Numbered from the stretch's first letter, positions 28,289 to 36,126 are shown. The stretch: 38,809 nucleotides of DNA from Sterolibacteriaceae bacterium (GCA_025360425.1 JANYCD010000027.1:1-38809); one strand, 5' to 3'. Numbers and translations are program-made. The notes: generated by a model not told the origin, from the letters alone.

Positions 28289-28322
28289 AATAAAGCACAG
28301 GATTTCCTGTGCTTTATTTTTT
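28289..28322 (+). terminator. Strong rho-independent terminator
   Basis: A 13-bp perfect stem (AATAAAGCACAGG / CCTGTGCTTTATT) with the 4-nt loop ATTT is followed by TTTT. It ends the membrane-protein transcript 23 nt after its stop codon and separates it from the NorE-like gene. Confidence 0.92.
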
Positions 28323-28399
28323 GCCCATTCCAAGTCGGGGACAATGCGCAGGCAACTGCCCGCTTGATCTGTTTCTATCGCAATCCCGGAAAGCAATTG

Positions 28400-28996
28400 A
28401 TGCAAAAAGATACACGCCCGGCGCTGGCTGAAAAATCCTCACCCCATCCTGGGACGGAAGGGTTGTGGACTTTCGTGTTTATCGACATGGCTATTTTTCT
28501 GCTGATCTTTTTCACGTTCATGAGTGAGCGCCTGCGCCACTTTGAGGTTTATTCCGCGTCACAGCTTCACCTCAATGAGCTGTTCGGTCTTGCCAATACG
28601 GTCATCCTGCTGACCAGCTCGTGGATGGTCGTCGAAGCCGTCCAGGCCGCACGAAAGCAGCTTGCCAAAAAAGTCTCTGCTTATCTAATGGGCGCTTTTC
28701 TGTTGGGGGCGCTCTTCTCCATCAACAAGCTGATCGAGTACACCCTCAAGTTCGACGCCGGCATCACGCCCATCACCAACCCTTTTTTCTCGTTCTATTT
28801 TTTCATCACCATCGTGCACTTCATGCATGTCATTGCCGGGATGATTTTCATTTTCTACTTCAAGAATAATTCTGCGGCCTGCGTCACGTCGGACAAATAT
28901 GTGACCGGGCTGGAGAACGTCGGTCTGTTCTGGCATTACGTCGACGTCCTCTGGATTTTCATTTTTCCCTTGCTGTATCTGGTGGGGCGAAAATGA
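28400..28996 (+). CDS. NorE-like haem-copper oxidase subunit III family protein
   Basis: The 198-residue membrane protein has five predicted helices. It starts with GTEGLWTFVFIDMAIFLLIFFTFMSERL and includes HFMHVIAGMIFIFYF and a final GLFWHYVDVLWIFIFPLLYLVG. The W-H-x-V-D-x-L-W-I-x-x-F-P-L-L-Y-L block is diagnostic for the cytochrome oxidase subunit III superfamily. The short five-helix form matches NorE, an accessory protein of nitric oxide reductase. The start at 28400 has GGAAAG upstream. It overlaps the following small gene by 4 nt. No norB, norC or oxidase subunit I/II gene is present, so its main partner must be elsewhere. Confidence 0.87.
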   Translation: MQKDTRPALAEKSSPHPGTEGLWTFVFIDMAIFLLIFFTFMSERLRHFEVYSASQLHLNELFGLANTVILLTSSWMVVEAVQAARKQLAKKVSAYLMGAFLLGALFSINKLIEYTLKFDAGITPITNPFFSFYFFITIVHFMHVIAGMIFIFYFKNNSAACVTSDKYVTGLENVGLFWHYVDVLWIFIFPLLYLVGRK

Positions 28997-29271
28997 TGAA
29001 CAGGATTGTCGATGTGCCGGCGATGGTCTGGCTGGTGCTGGTGGGGCTGACTGTTGTGGCGGTCGGAATATGTGAAGAGCAGTCGCTTGGAACGTATTCG
29101 TCGTTGGTCATCGTGATCATTGCGGCGGCAAAGGCGCGGTTTGTCATCCTCCACTACATGGAAGCCAAGCATGCGCCCGCGCATTGGCGGTTTCTCTATG
29201 AGACCTGGAATTTTTCGGCGGCGGCGACCATCATCATTGGCCACTATGTGACCCTGGCCAAGGTCGCCTAA
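28993..29271 (+). CDS. NorF-like / prokaryotic cytochrome oxidase subunit IV-like small membrane protein
   Basis: The 92-residue protein has three hydrophobic helices. The segment AAAKARFVILHYMEAKHAPAHWRFLYETW matches the COX4_pro/NorF pattern (K-x-R-x-V-x-x-x-Y-M-E-x-x-x-A-P). It is translationally coupled to the NorE-like gene through an ATGA overlap, reproducing the norE-norF pair of denitrifiers. NorE and NorF are not catalytic; they aid assembly or activity of nitric oxide reductase. The start could also be the second ATG at 28996. It converges on the CoA-transferase gene with 20 nt between stop codons. Confidence 0.85.
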   Translation: MMNRIVDVPAMVWLVLVGLTVVAVGICEEQSLGTYSSLVIVIIAAAKARFVILHYMEAKHAPAHWRFLYETWNFSAAATIIIGHYVTLAKVA

Positions 29272-29291
29272 ACGCTGCTACTACGCCTGGC

Positions 29292-30512
29292 TCAAGCCGA
29301 GCCGGGTCCCAGGACGCCCTGCTTGGCCAGCGCCGCGATTGCAGCTTCATCGAAACCGAGCTCCTGCAATATTTCGTGTGAATGCTCTCCGAGCCTTGGT
29401 GGCAGGCGCCTGATCGAGGTTGGCGAAGCCGACATCGTGGTGCAATTGGTCGCCATGCGCAGCGTCCCCTCGGTGGGATGTTCGATCTTCTGCCAAAAAC
29501 CGATGCTTTCCAGATGCGGGTCGGTCAACAAATCATCGAAGCTGTTCACCGGAGCGAACGGCACATCGGCCTCGGTCAGCAATCGGGTCCATTCAGCGCT
29601 GCTCTTGCGCGCGACCTGATTGGCAACCTCGTTCCAGAAGCCCGGCTGGTCTTTTTGCCGCGCGGCATGGGTTGAGTAGCGCGGGTCGGCGGTGAGCGCC
29701 GGATCACCGACCACTTCGCAGAAGCGCTTCCAGTGTTGGTCGGTATAAGGCAGTACGCACAGCCAGCCGTCGGTGGTCTTGAAAGGACGTCGCGATGCGG
29801 TGCTGATCGGCGGATAGCCGGTAGTGCCGAGCGGCGGCACGAAAATCTCTCCCCACAGGTGCTCGGTCATGTTGAACTGCACCATGGTTTCGAACATCGG
29901 CACGCTGACTTCCTGCCCCTCACCGGTGCGCAGGCGGTGCACAATGGCCAGCGCCACGGCATAGGCCGCCTGCATGCCGGTGACCTTGTCGCCGATGATC
30001 GACGGCACATACCTCGGGTCGCCAGTGACCACCGACTGCATCATGGCAAGGCCGGAGACAGCCTGCGCTACGTCGTCGTAAGCCGGTTTGCCGCCATAGG
30101 TGCCTTCGTCGGCATAGCCCTTGACGTGGCACAGAATGATCTTCGGGTTGATGCTGGAGAGCCGCTTGTAGGAAAGGCCGAGACGCTCGGCGGCGTCTGT
30201 GCGAATCGAGTACAGCACCACGTCGCTGCTGCGGATGAGACGTTCGAACGCCGGTTGCGTCTCGGGTTTTTTCAGGTCGAGCACGATGCTGCGCTTGTTG
30301 CGGTTGCTGCCAAGGTAAAACGCGCCCATGTCGGGTGAGTGGCGCGGGCCGATCCGGCGCATCAGATCGCCTTCGGGCGGTTCCACCTTGATGACGTCGG
30401 CGCCCATGTCGCCCAGCGATTGGGCGGCAAACGGACCGACGATCATGGTCGCCATGTCGAGAACACGGATGCCTTCCAGCGGGCCTTTGTTCGTGTTGCT
30501 TATGTTACTCAT
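29292..30512 (-). CDS. CaiB/BaiF class III CoA-transferase
   Basis: The 406-residue family III CoA-transferase starts GPLEGIRVLDMATMIVGPFAAQSLGDMGADVIKVEPPEGD, the standard opening. It also has the family's AYDDVAQAVSGLAMM region with the likely catalytic Asp, and RTGEGQEVSVPMFETM. These enzymes move CoA between carboxylic acids through an aspartyl-CoA intermediate. It is the last gene of the steroid-type operon, so a likely job is activating or salvaging a steroid carboxylate; the donor and acceptor are unknown. The start at 30510-30512 has GGAG nine bases upstream. A longer start at 30527 would overlap the nitroreductase gene. Confidence 0.9.
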   Translation of the reverse strand: MSNISNTNKGPLEGIRVLDMATMIVGPFAAQSLGDMGADVIKVEPPEGDLMRRIGPRHSPDMGAFYLGSNRNKRSIVLDLKKPETQPAFERLIRSSDVVLYSIRTDAAERLGLSYKRLSSINPKIILCHVKGYADEGTYGGKPAYDDVAQAVSGLAMMQSVVTGDPRYVPSIIGDKVTGMQAAYAVALAIVHRLRTGEGQEVSVPMFETMVQFNMTEHLWGEIFVPPLGTTGYPPISTASRRPFKTTDGWLCVLPYTDQHWKRFCEVVGDPALTADPRYSTHAARQKDQPGFWNEVANQVARKSSAEWTRLLTEADVPFAPVNSFDDLLTDPHLESIGFWQKIEHPTEGTLRMATNCTTMSASPTSIRRLPPRLGEHSHEILQELGFDEAAIAALAKQGVLGPGSA

Positions 30513-30516
30513 GTCA

Positions 30517-31212
30517 CTATTCTCCAATCCAGGTCACGGCGTCGTCAACCGACGCGCGCGTGGTACGAAAACCGTTTGCCCGATGCCCGGCTTCGGCAAA
30601 GCCGAATGAAATCGCGCAGACCACGCGCCGATCTTGCGGCAGTCCGAAGTGGTTGCGGATGAAGTCAGGATAGCGCGCAATCGACGCTTGCGCGATGCAG
30701 GCCAGACCCAGTGCCTGCGCAGCGATCAGCAGGGTGCCGACATACAGGCCGGTATCCACTGCGCCGTATACACCCAGCGAACGATCGGTGGTGATGATCG
30801 CGATGTGCGGTGCGCCGAACAGACGAAAGTTTTCCATCATCTGGCGATCCGCCGCCTCACGATCACCGCGCGCTATGCCGACGCTCTGGTAAAGCTGTGC
30901 ACCTGTTTCGCGCCGCCGCGCCAGACTGGCGCCACGGTATTCCTCGGGAAAGGGAAAGTCGGGCTCCTGCGTTTCCGTCGCAACGACCTTGAGCAACGCG
31001 TCACGGAATTTTTTTGTTGCTGCCCCGCTGGTGATCACCAGTTGCCACGGTTGCGTGTTGCACCAAGAAGCGGCGCGTTGCGCGGTGCGCAACCAGCTTT
31101 CCATCGTTTCGCGCGGCACGGCTTGCGGCGCGAATCCGCGACAACTGTAACGCGTGTCCAGCAGGCGCTGCAATACTTCGAGATCGGACTGCGTGCTCAT
31201 CACGGCGGCCAT
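30517..31212 (-). CDS. Nitroreductase-family flavoprotein
   Basis: A 231-residue FMN-dependent oxidoreductase of the nitroreductase fold. It shows the N-terminal TRYSCRGFAPQAVPRE segment, the FMN-contacting RAASWCNTQPWQLVI, DTGLYVGTLLIAAQALGLACIAQ and the family end ISFGFAEAGHRANGFRT. Members reduce nitro groups, quinones or enones, or dehydrogenate small molecules, using NAD(P)H. Its tight placement in the operon (1 nt after the acyl-CoA dehydrogenase gene, 4 nt before the CoA-transferase gene) suggests a redox step on a pathway intermediate. The start may be the fifth codon (31198-31200), giving MSTQSDLEVLQ. Confidence 0.9.
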   Translation of the reverse strand: MAAVMSTQSDLEVLQRLLDTRYSCRGFAPQAVPRETMESWLRTAQRAASWCNTQPWQLVITSGAATKKFRDALLKVVATETQEPDFPFPEEYRGASLARRRETGAQLYQSVGIARGDREAADRQMMENFRLFGAPHIAIITTDRSLGVYGAVDTGLYVGTLLIAAQALGLACIAQASIARYPDFIRNHFGLPQDRRVVCAISFGFAEAGHRANGFRTTRASVDDAVTWIGE

Positions 31213-31213
31213 T

Positions 31214-32383
31214 TTAACGATTGGTCCTGGGCATGTTCAGGCCACGCACCGCCACCATTTCGCGCATGACTTCACCGCTGCCGCCACCAAACGTGTTGAG
31301 TTGGCAGCGCCGGTATTGCGCCTCGACGTCACCGGCAATCAGCGCGGCGTCGCTGCCGTGGACCACCAGACCGCCGAGTCCCAGCACCTGCAACAGATCG
31401 CGACAAATGGCGACCAATGTCTCGACGCCCACCACCTTGGCGGCGCAGGCAAAGGCCGGATCGGGCTGCGCACTGGTCAGATTCCAGGCCAGCCGGTAAT
31501 TGAAGATGCGCAAAGTTTCGAGGCGTGAATACACCGATGCCAGCAGGCGCTGCACCATCGGATCATCGATTGGCCGACGACCATGGTGTGTTTCGCGCGC
31601 CCACAACAGCGTGCGCCGGTAGAGTTCCTCGCCATGCACGCCGCGTGCGGCGATGCCGATACGCTCGTAGTTCAACTGTGACGTGATCAGCTTCCAGCCG
31701 CCGTTCAGTGCGCCGACCATCATGTCGAGCGGCACCTCGACGTCGTCGTAATAGGTAACGTTGGTATGCATGCCGGCAACGGTATCCATCGGCGTCAGCG
31801 AAAAACCTTTGGCCTTGGTGTCGACCAGCAGGATGGAAATTCCCTTGTGCTGTGGCGCTTCCGGGTCGGTCCGCGCTGCCAGCCAGATGTAGTCCGCACC
31901 CTCGGCGTGGCTGGTGTAAACCTTGCTGCCATTGACGATGAAGCGGCTATCCGTGAGCGTGGCGCGAGTTTTCAGGCTGGCGAGGTCGGTACCCGAATTG
32001 GCCTCGGTATAGCCAATCGCGAAATGGAGTTCGCCCGAGGCGATGCCGGGCAAGAGCTTTTTCTTTTGCTCGTCCGAACCATGCAGCATCAAGGTCGGGC
32101 CGAGCGTGCTCAAGGTGACAAAGGGAATCGGCGCACCGGCGCGCAACGCCTCCTGCACGAAGATCATTTGTTCGATGGCCCCGTAACCCCGCCCGCCGTG
32201 CTCGACCGGCCAGCCCACCGCGAGGTAACCATCCTTGCCGATCTGACGAATGACTTCCTTGTATGCCGGCGTCGCGGCATGCTCGCGCAGCACTTCCTTC
32301 AGTTGCGGTGTGATCAGGCGCGCGAAATAGGCGCGCAGTTCGTCGCGCAGTGCACGCTGTTCGCTGGTGAGTTGGCAATACAT
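31214..32383 (-). CDS. chsE2: Acyl-CoA dehydrogenase, FadE29/ChsE2-like subunit
   Basis: The 389-residue flavoprotein opens LTSEQRALRDELRAYFARLITPQ, closely resembling mycobacterial FadE29. Motifs: YTEANSGTDLASLKTRA (FAD and substrate binding), LNYERIGIAARG, whose Glu is at the usual catalytic-base position, and TFGGGSGEVMREMVAVRGL at the C-terminus. FadE29 pairs with FadE28 in an alpha2beta2 enzyme that forms the 17(20)-double bond in 3-oxo-4-pregnene-20-carboxyl-CoA. A FadE28-like gene sits in the same operon. It follows ltp2 by 3 nt. The assignment rests on similarity recalled from the family and on context. Confidence 0.87.
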   Translation of the reverse strand: MYCQLTSEQRALRDELRAYFARLITPQLKEVLREHAATPAYKEVIRQIGKDGYLAVGWPVEHGGRGYGAIEQMIFVQEALRAGAPIPFVTLSTLGPTLMLHGSDEQKKKLLPGIASGELHFAIGYTEANSGTDLASLKTRATLTDSRFIVNGSKVYTSHAEGADYIWLAARTDPEAPQHKGISILLVDTKAKGFSLTPMDTVAGMHTNVTYYDDVEVPLDMMVGALNGGWKLITSQLNYERIGIAARGVHGEELYRRTLLWARETHHGRRPIDDPMVQRLLASVYSRLETLRIFNYRLAWNLTSAQPDPAFACAAKVVGVETLVAICRDLLQVLGLGGLVVHGSDAALIAGDVEAQYRRCQLNTFGGGSGEVMREMVAVRGLNMPRTNR

Positions 32384-32386
32384 CGA

Positions 32387-33562
32387 TCAATCCCGCCCGA
32401 GGATCAGGCCGCTGGTGGGCACCCCGGTGCCCGCGGTGACCAGAATATTGTGCAAGCCGCCAAGCTGGTTCACCGCCGTGCCGCGCAGTTGCCGTACTGC
32501 TTCGGCGATGCCGTTCATGCCGTGGATGTAGGCCTCGCCAAGCTGGCCGCCATTGGGATTGATCGGCAAACGACCGCCACGCGCATGCTGGCGCGAGCGC
32601 ACGAAATCCTTGGCTTCGCCGCGCCCGCAGAAGCCGAACTCTTCGAGCTGTTCGAGCACATAGGGCGTAAAGTGGTCGTACAAAATTGCGCTCTGGATAT
32701 CGTCGGCCTTAAGCCCGCTTTGTGCGTAAAGCTGTTTCGCCACGAGGCCCATTTCCGGCAGCGTGGTCATGTCGTTGCGGTAGAAACTGGTCATGCGGTG
32801 CTGGCCTTGCGCGCTGCCCTGCGCAGCGGCGCGCACGATGGCAGGCTTGTTGTTCAGGCTGCGGGCACGCTCCGCTGAAGTAATGACCAGCGCTACCGCG
32901 CCATCACTTTCCTGACAGCAATCGAGCAGGCGCAGCGGGTCGGCGACAAGGCGCGATTGCTGGTGATCGTCGAGCGTGATTGGCTTGCCGTAGAAATAGG
33001 CTTTCGGATTGGTGGCGGCAAACTCGCGCGCTACCACGGATATCTGCCCGAAGTCAGCACTGGTGACGCCGTACTTGTGCATGTAGGCGCGCGCCGCCAT
33101 TGCCACGTAACTGGCCGGCGAGCTCAAGCCGGCCGGCAGGTACCAGCTGTAATGGTTGGCGTGCGTGAAGGTGGGTGACTGAGTCATCGGCGTGCCACTG
33201 CCGTAGCGGTACCACGAACGCTCGTTCATCGCGCGATAGCAGACCACCACATTAGCCACGCCAGTGGCGATTGCCATCGCCGCCTGCAATACCGGCGCAC
33301 AGGCACCGCCGCCGCCGTAGTCGATGCGCGAGAAGAAGGTCATGTCCTTGCCGCCGATCAGGCGGTGCACATCCATCTCGGGATTGTTGTCCATGGTGAA
33401 GGTGCACATGCCGTCCACTTCTTCTGGAGCGATGCCGGCGTCGCCCAGCGCGGCAAGGCAGGCTTCCACCGCCAGCCGTATTTCGGTGCGGCCCGAGTTC
33501 TTGGAAAATTCGGTGGCACCAATACCGGCGATGGCAACTTTGCCACTGAGAAAATCAGACAT
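32387..33562 (-). CDS. ltp2: Ltp2-type steroid side-chain aldolase (thiolase fold)
   Basis: The 391-residue protein of the SCP-x/thiolase superfamily begins VAIAGIGATEFSKNSGRTE. Ltp2 enzymes do not act as thiolases: with the DUF35 domain of ChsH2 they carry out a retro-aldol cleavage of 17-hydroxy-3-oxo-pregnene-carboxyl-CoA to androstenedione and propionyl-CoA. Two tyrosines, Tyr295 in SAILYDHFTPY and Tyr345 in GEAYIHGMNG, have the same 50-residue spacing as those reported important in the Thermomonospora curvata enzyme (Tyr294 and Tyr344, from memory). It overlaps the ChsH1-like gene by 8 nt and has GGGAG before its ATG. The chsH2 partner gene is in the same operon. Confidence 0.88.
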   Translation of the reverse strand: MSDFLSGKVAIAGIGATEFSKNSGRTEIRLAVEACLAALGDAGIAPEEVDGMCTFTMDNNPEMDVHRLIGGKDMTFFSRIDYGGGGACAPVLQAAMAIATGVANVVVCYRAMNERSWYRYGSGTPMTQSPTFTHANHYSWYLPAGLSSPASYVAMAARAYMHKYGVTSADFGQISVVAREFAATNPKAYFYGKPITLDDHQQSRLVADPLRLLDCCQESDGAVALVITSAERARSLNNKPAIVRAAAQGSAQGQHRMTSFYRNDMTTLPEMGLVAKQLYAQSGLKADDIQSAILYDHFTPYVLEQLEEFGFCGRGEAKDFVRSRQHARGGRLPINPNGGQLGEAYIHGMNGIAEAVRQLRGTAVNQLGGLHNILVTAGTGVPTSGLILGRD

Positions 33563-33983
33563 TTGCCGGCTCCCGTAATTCGACCACCAGTTCCGCTATG
33601 ACATGGTCACCGCGCGAATTGCTGCCGACGATGGCGATGGTCACGCGCTGCGTCAGCGGGTCCAGCGACGTGACCTTGCCCTTGAGGGTAAGTTCATCGC
33701 CGGCGTAATTTGGTACGCCGAGGCGCAGCTTGAGGCTCTTGAGGAAGGCATCGGGACCGGCCCATTGCATCACCAGTTTTTCAAGATAAGCAGCCGTGGT
33801 ATGGGTGTTGGTGAACACCGTTTCGTTGCCCAGGGACTTTACCTTTTCCAGATCGTGATGCACCGGCTGATAGTCGCGCGTGGCAAGCGCCGTCGCCATC
33901 ACCGAGGTAATGGTGACCGGCACCTTGAACGAGGGCAGTTCCTGGCCTGCACGGACATCGGAGATATGGAGACTTTTAGTCAT
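33555..33983 (-). CDS. chsH1: ChsH1-like MaoC-fold enoyl-CoA hydratase subunit
   Basis: The 142-residue hot-dog protein has the catalytic MaoC signature as Asp37 and His42 (RDYQPVHHD), the same five-residue spacing as the R-specific hydratases. In the mycobacterial system ChsH1 supplies these residues to a heterotetramer with ChsH2, hydrating the C17(20) enoyl-CoA to the 17-hydroxy compound. The partner in this operon lacks the motif, consistent with the same division of labour. The start at 33981-33983 has GAGG nine bases upstream and overlaps the FadE28-like gene by 8 nt; a longer frame begins 14 codons earlier. Confidence 0.88.
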   Translation of the reverse strand: MTKSLHISDVRAGQELPSFKVPVTITSVMATALATRDYQPVHHDLEKVKSLGNETVFTNTHTTAAYLEKLVMQWAGPDAFLKSLKLRLGVPNYAGDELTLKGKVTSLDPLTQRVTIAIVGSNSRGDHVIAELVVELREPANV

Positions 33984-35082
33984 GGATGTATTCCTCACAG
34001 GACTCCAGGGCGAGCGCGCGTCCAATGCGCGCCAGTTGTTCTTCGGCGCCGCCGCCGATGGCCGCCAGCGCCTGACTTTTCAGATAAAAGCGATGGATGG
34101 GATAGCGCAAGTCGGCACCGACGCCGCCGTGGAAATGCTGCACCGTGTGGCCGACGATGTGGCCGGCCAGACCGGCATGATGTTTCGCCACGCGCCCCGC
34201 GGCAGTCGCCGGCAAATTCTGATCGAGACGCCAGGCCAGCTGCCATTGCGCCGAGCGCAGCAGTTCCACTTCGATATAGGCATCCGCCGCGCGCACGGCG
34301 AGCGCCTGGAAACTGCCCAGCGGGCGCCCGAACTGATGACGTTCGCTGACATATACCGCAGTGCGCTGCAGCGCCTCGTTCAACACACCGAGTTGCAACG
34401 ATGTGACGCACAAGGCAATGCGCGGTTCCAGCCAGGCGAATACCGCCGGGTCAAGATCGCAATCGTCGGGCAGTAAAGCATTGTCGAACGCGAGGTCGCA
34501 CACCGGTTGCAGATCCGTCAGCACACCGCGCGTTTTGTTCATGCCTTGCTGCCTGGCCGGGATCAGGAACAAACGCGATCCTTGCTCAGTCGTCACGGGA
34601 ACCAGCAGCCATGAATGCGCATCGTTGAGCAGCACCGCCGTGAGGCTTCCGTTCAAGACCCAACCGTCCGGCGTGCGCGCGGCTTGCAGGCTGGCGTTGT
34701 GATCGAGTTCAGTAGCGAGTGCCGCGATTTGCTCTCCGCTCGACAGCGCGGACAGAACACGTTGCTGCAACTGCGGTTTGCCATGCGTTTCAATGGCGAG
34801 GCTGACGAGCAGGTGCTGCCACAAAGGCACGCTGCCCAGATGGCGACCTTGTTGCTCCAGCACCAGGCCAAACTCCTGCATGCCCAGCCCGGAGCCGCCG
34901 CTGTCCGGGGCAAGGGCAAGGTTCAACAACCCTGTTTGCGCGAGCTGCTCCCACAATTGCGCATCGAAGCTGTGGCCCGACTCGGCGAGTTTGGCGTGGT
35001 AATCGTCCGAGCCATGGGCGCTGAAGACGTCTGCCGCGAGATCGGCAATCGCACGCTGCTCTTCATTGAATGAAAACTCCAT
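33976..35082 (-). CDS. chsE1: Acyl-CoA dehydrogenase, FadE28/ChsE1-like subunit
   Basis: The 368-residue acyl-CoA dehydrogenase-fold protein begins MEFSFNEEQRAIADLAADVFS, like FadE28. The C-terminal domain is recognisable (YVSERHQFGRPLGSFQALAVRAADAY, then GGVGADLRYPIHRFYLKSQAL). The position corresponding to the catalytic Glu of typical family members is not evident in FAWLEPRIALCVTSLQLGVL. Together with the FadE29-like protein this suggests an alpha2beta2 enzyme with a catalytic and a structural subunit, as in M. tuberculosis. It begins one base after the chsH2 stop codon. Confidence 0.86.
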   Translation of the reverse strand: MEFSFNEEQRAIADLAADVFSAHGSDDYHAKLAESGHSFDAQLWEQLAQTGLLNLALAPDSGGSGLGMQEFGLVLEQQGRHLGSVPLWQHLLVSLAIETHGKPQLQQRVLSALSSGEQIAALATELDHNASLQAARTPDGWVLNGSLTAVLLNDAHSWLLVPVTTEQGSRLFLIPARQQGMNKTRGVLTDLQPVCDLAFDNALLPDDCDLDPAVFAWLEPRIALCVTSLQLGVLNEALQRTAVYVSERHQFGRPLGSFQALAVRAADAYIEVELLRSAQWQLAWRLDQNLPATAAGRVAKHHAGLAGHIVGHTVQHFHGGVGADLRYPIHRFYLKSQALAAIGGGAEEQLARIGRALALESCEEYIHD

Positions 35083-35083
35083 G

Positions 35084-36040
35084 TCAGCCCTTTTTCACGG
35101 GACGAAAATTCGGCAGGCGGTGCTCGCCTTCGACCGCCTCGATGACGACTTCCATTGCCATGCCAATTTCAAGCACGTCCGGATCTGTTCCGGCTAGCGG
35201 GGCCACCAGACGCACCCCTTCTTCGAGTTCGATGAGGCCCACCGGATGCGGATAGTCGAAGGCGGGATGCTGGGGATGGTGCATCACGACGAATGAAAAC
35301 AGCTTGCCGCGCCCGCTGGCCTGCACGGTGTCCCATTCCAGGCTATGACAACTGGTGCAGGCCGGTCCCGGCGGATGGCGCAGGGTGTGGCAGGCAGCGC
35401 AGCGCTGGATCAGCAGCTTGCCGGCCTGGAGTCCTTCCCAGAAGAAGGCCGTGTCCTGGCTCAGCGCCGGTTGCGGCGGTGAAGGGCGCAGCGGCTTTTG
35501 TTCCACCTTCGGCTGCGGCTTGAAGCGCAGGATGCGCAGGCGCATGCGACCCACCGGTGCATTGTGCTGATCAAAGAATTCCTGCAGGAAGGTGATGAAA
35601 AAACCGGGGCCGAATTTGGTCTGCTTTTCGTCGCTGATCGCTTCCACCATATGCGTGGTGGAGATCTTGTCGCCGGGCCGCAGGTAACGCTCGTATTCCT
35701 GTTCGCAGTTGGTGCCGAGGATGCCGATATAACCTTCGCGCTCCAGCACGGTCATGACTTCTCGCGGATTGGTGAGGTCCGAGCCGGGCGGGCGGGTGTT
35801 CCTGAGCCCCGGCATCAGCCAAACCGGCAACATGGTGGCGGGCGCGACCATGCCGCCGTGCACGCTGTCCGCCGCAGTGTCGGCAGCGAAAGGTGCAAAG
35901 TCGAAGTCCATCGCCTCGCACCACTGGCGGATCATCGACGCATTGACAGCATCCCACGCATGGATGACGCCATAGCGGCGGCCAACGTAGCTGCGCAATT
36001 CCGCAATCCAGGCTTTTCCGTCCGACACGGCTGACTCCAT
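35084..36040 (-). CDS. chsH2: ChsH2-like fusion of MaoC-fold and DUF35 zinc-ribbon/OB domains
   Basis: The 318-residue two-domain protein is built like mycobacterial ChsH2. Residues about 8-175 form a MaoC-like hot-dog (FAADTAADSVHGGMVAPATMLPVWL, EYERYLRPGDKISTTHMVEAIS) that lacks the catalytic D-x4-H motif. A Pro-rich linker follows. Residues about 195-318 hold a DUF35 domain with a zinc ribbon (CAACHTLRHPPGPACTSC) and an OB-fold (GKLFSFVVMHHP, HPVGLIELEEGVRLVAPL). The first half pairs with ChsH1 for hydration and the second with Ltp2 for aldol cleavage, so the protein links two successive steps. The start at 36038-36040 has GAGGGG six bases upstream. It is the first gene of the operon. Confidence 0.9.
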   Translation of the reverse strand: MESAVSDGKAWIAELRSYVGRRYGVIHAWDAVNASMIRQWCEAMDFDFAPFAADTAADSVHGGMVAPATMLPVWLMPGLRNTRPPGSDLTNPREVMTVLEREGYIGILGTNCEQEYERYLRPGDKISTTHMVEAISDEKQTKFGPGFFITFLQEFFDQHNAPVGRMRLRILRFKPQPKVEQKPLRPSPPQPALSQDTAFFWEGLQAGKLLIQRCAACHTLRHPPGPACTSCHSLEWDTVQASGRGKLFSFVVMHHPQHPAFDYPHPVGLIELEEGVRLVAPLAGTDPDVLEIGMAMEVVIEAVEGEHRLPNFRPVKKG

Positions 36041-36126
36041 GTTGCCCCTCGAAAATCGGTTGTAACGCACAATTGCATGCCATGCTAGCATACCGGACGT
36101 TCGTTAGGTTTTGAGGACAAGAGATC
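36041..36126. promoter_or_regulatory. Shared control region between the steroid operon and the racemase-tetR unit
   Basis: This 86-bp gap separates the divergent chsH2 and racemase start codons. It holds the perfect 10-bp palindrome ATGCTAGCAT (36082-36091), directly followed by an imperfect 14-bp palindrome ACCGGACGTTCGTT (36092-36105; 5 of 7 pairs match, centred on ACGT). The adjacent TetR gene makes one or both good operator candidates, able to control both directions. -10/-35 boxes are not clear on either strand. Confidence 0.5.

Noticed and set aside
29289-29303. Hairpin GGCTC/GAGCC between the convergent NorF-like and CoA-transferase genes
   Set aside because: The stem is only 5 bp with no T run on either strand, and part of it lies inside the CoA-transferase coding sequence.
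32387-33562. Calling the thiolase-fold gene an acetyl-CoA acetyltransferase
   Set aside because: The sequence belongs to the SCP-x/Ltp2 branch, has the paired tyrosines and lies in an operon with ChsH1/ChsH2-like partners, so aldolase activity is favoured over thiolysis.
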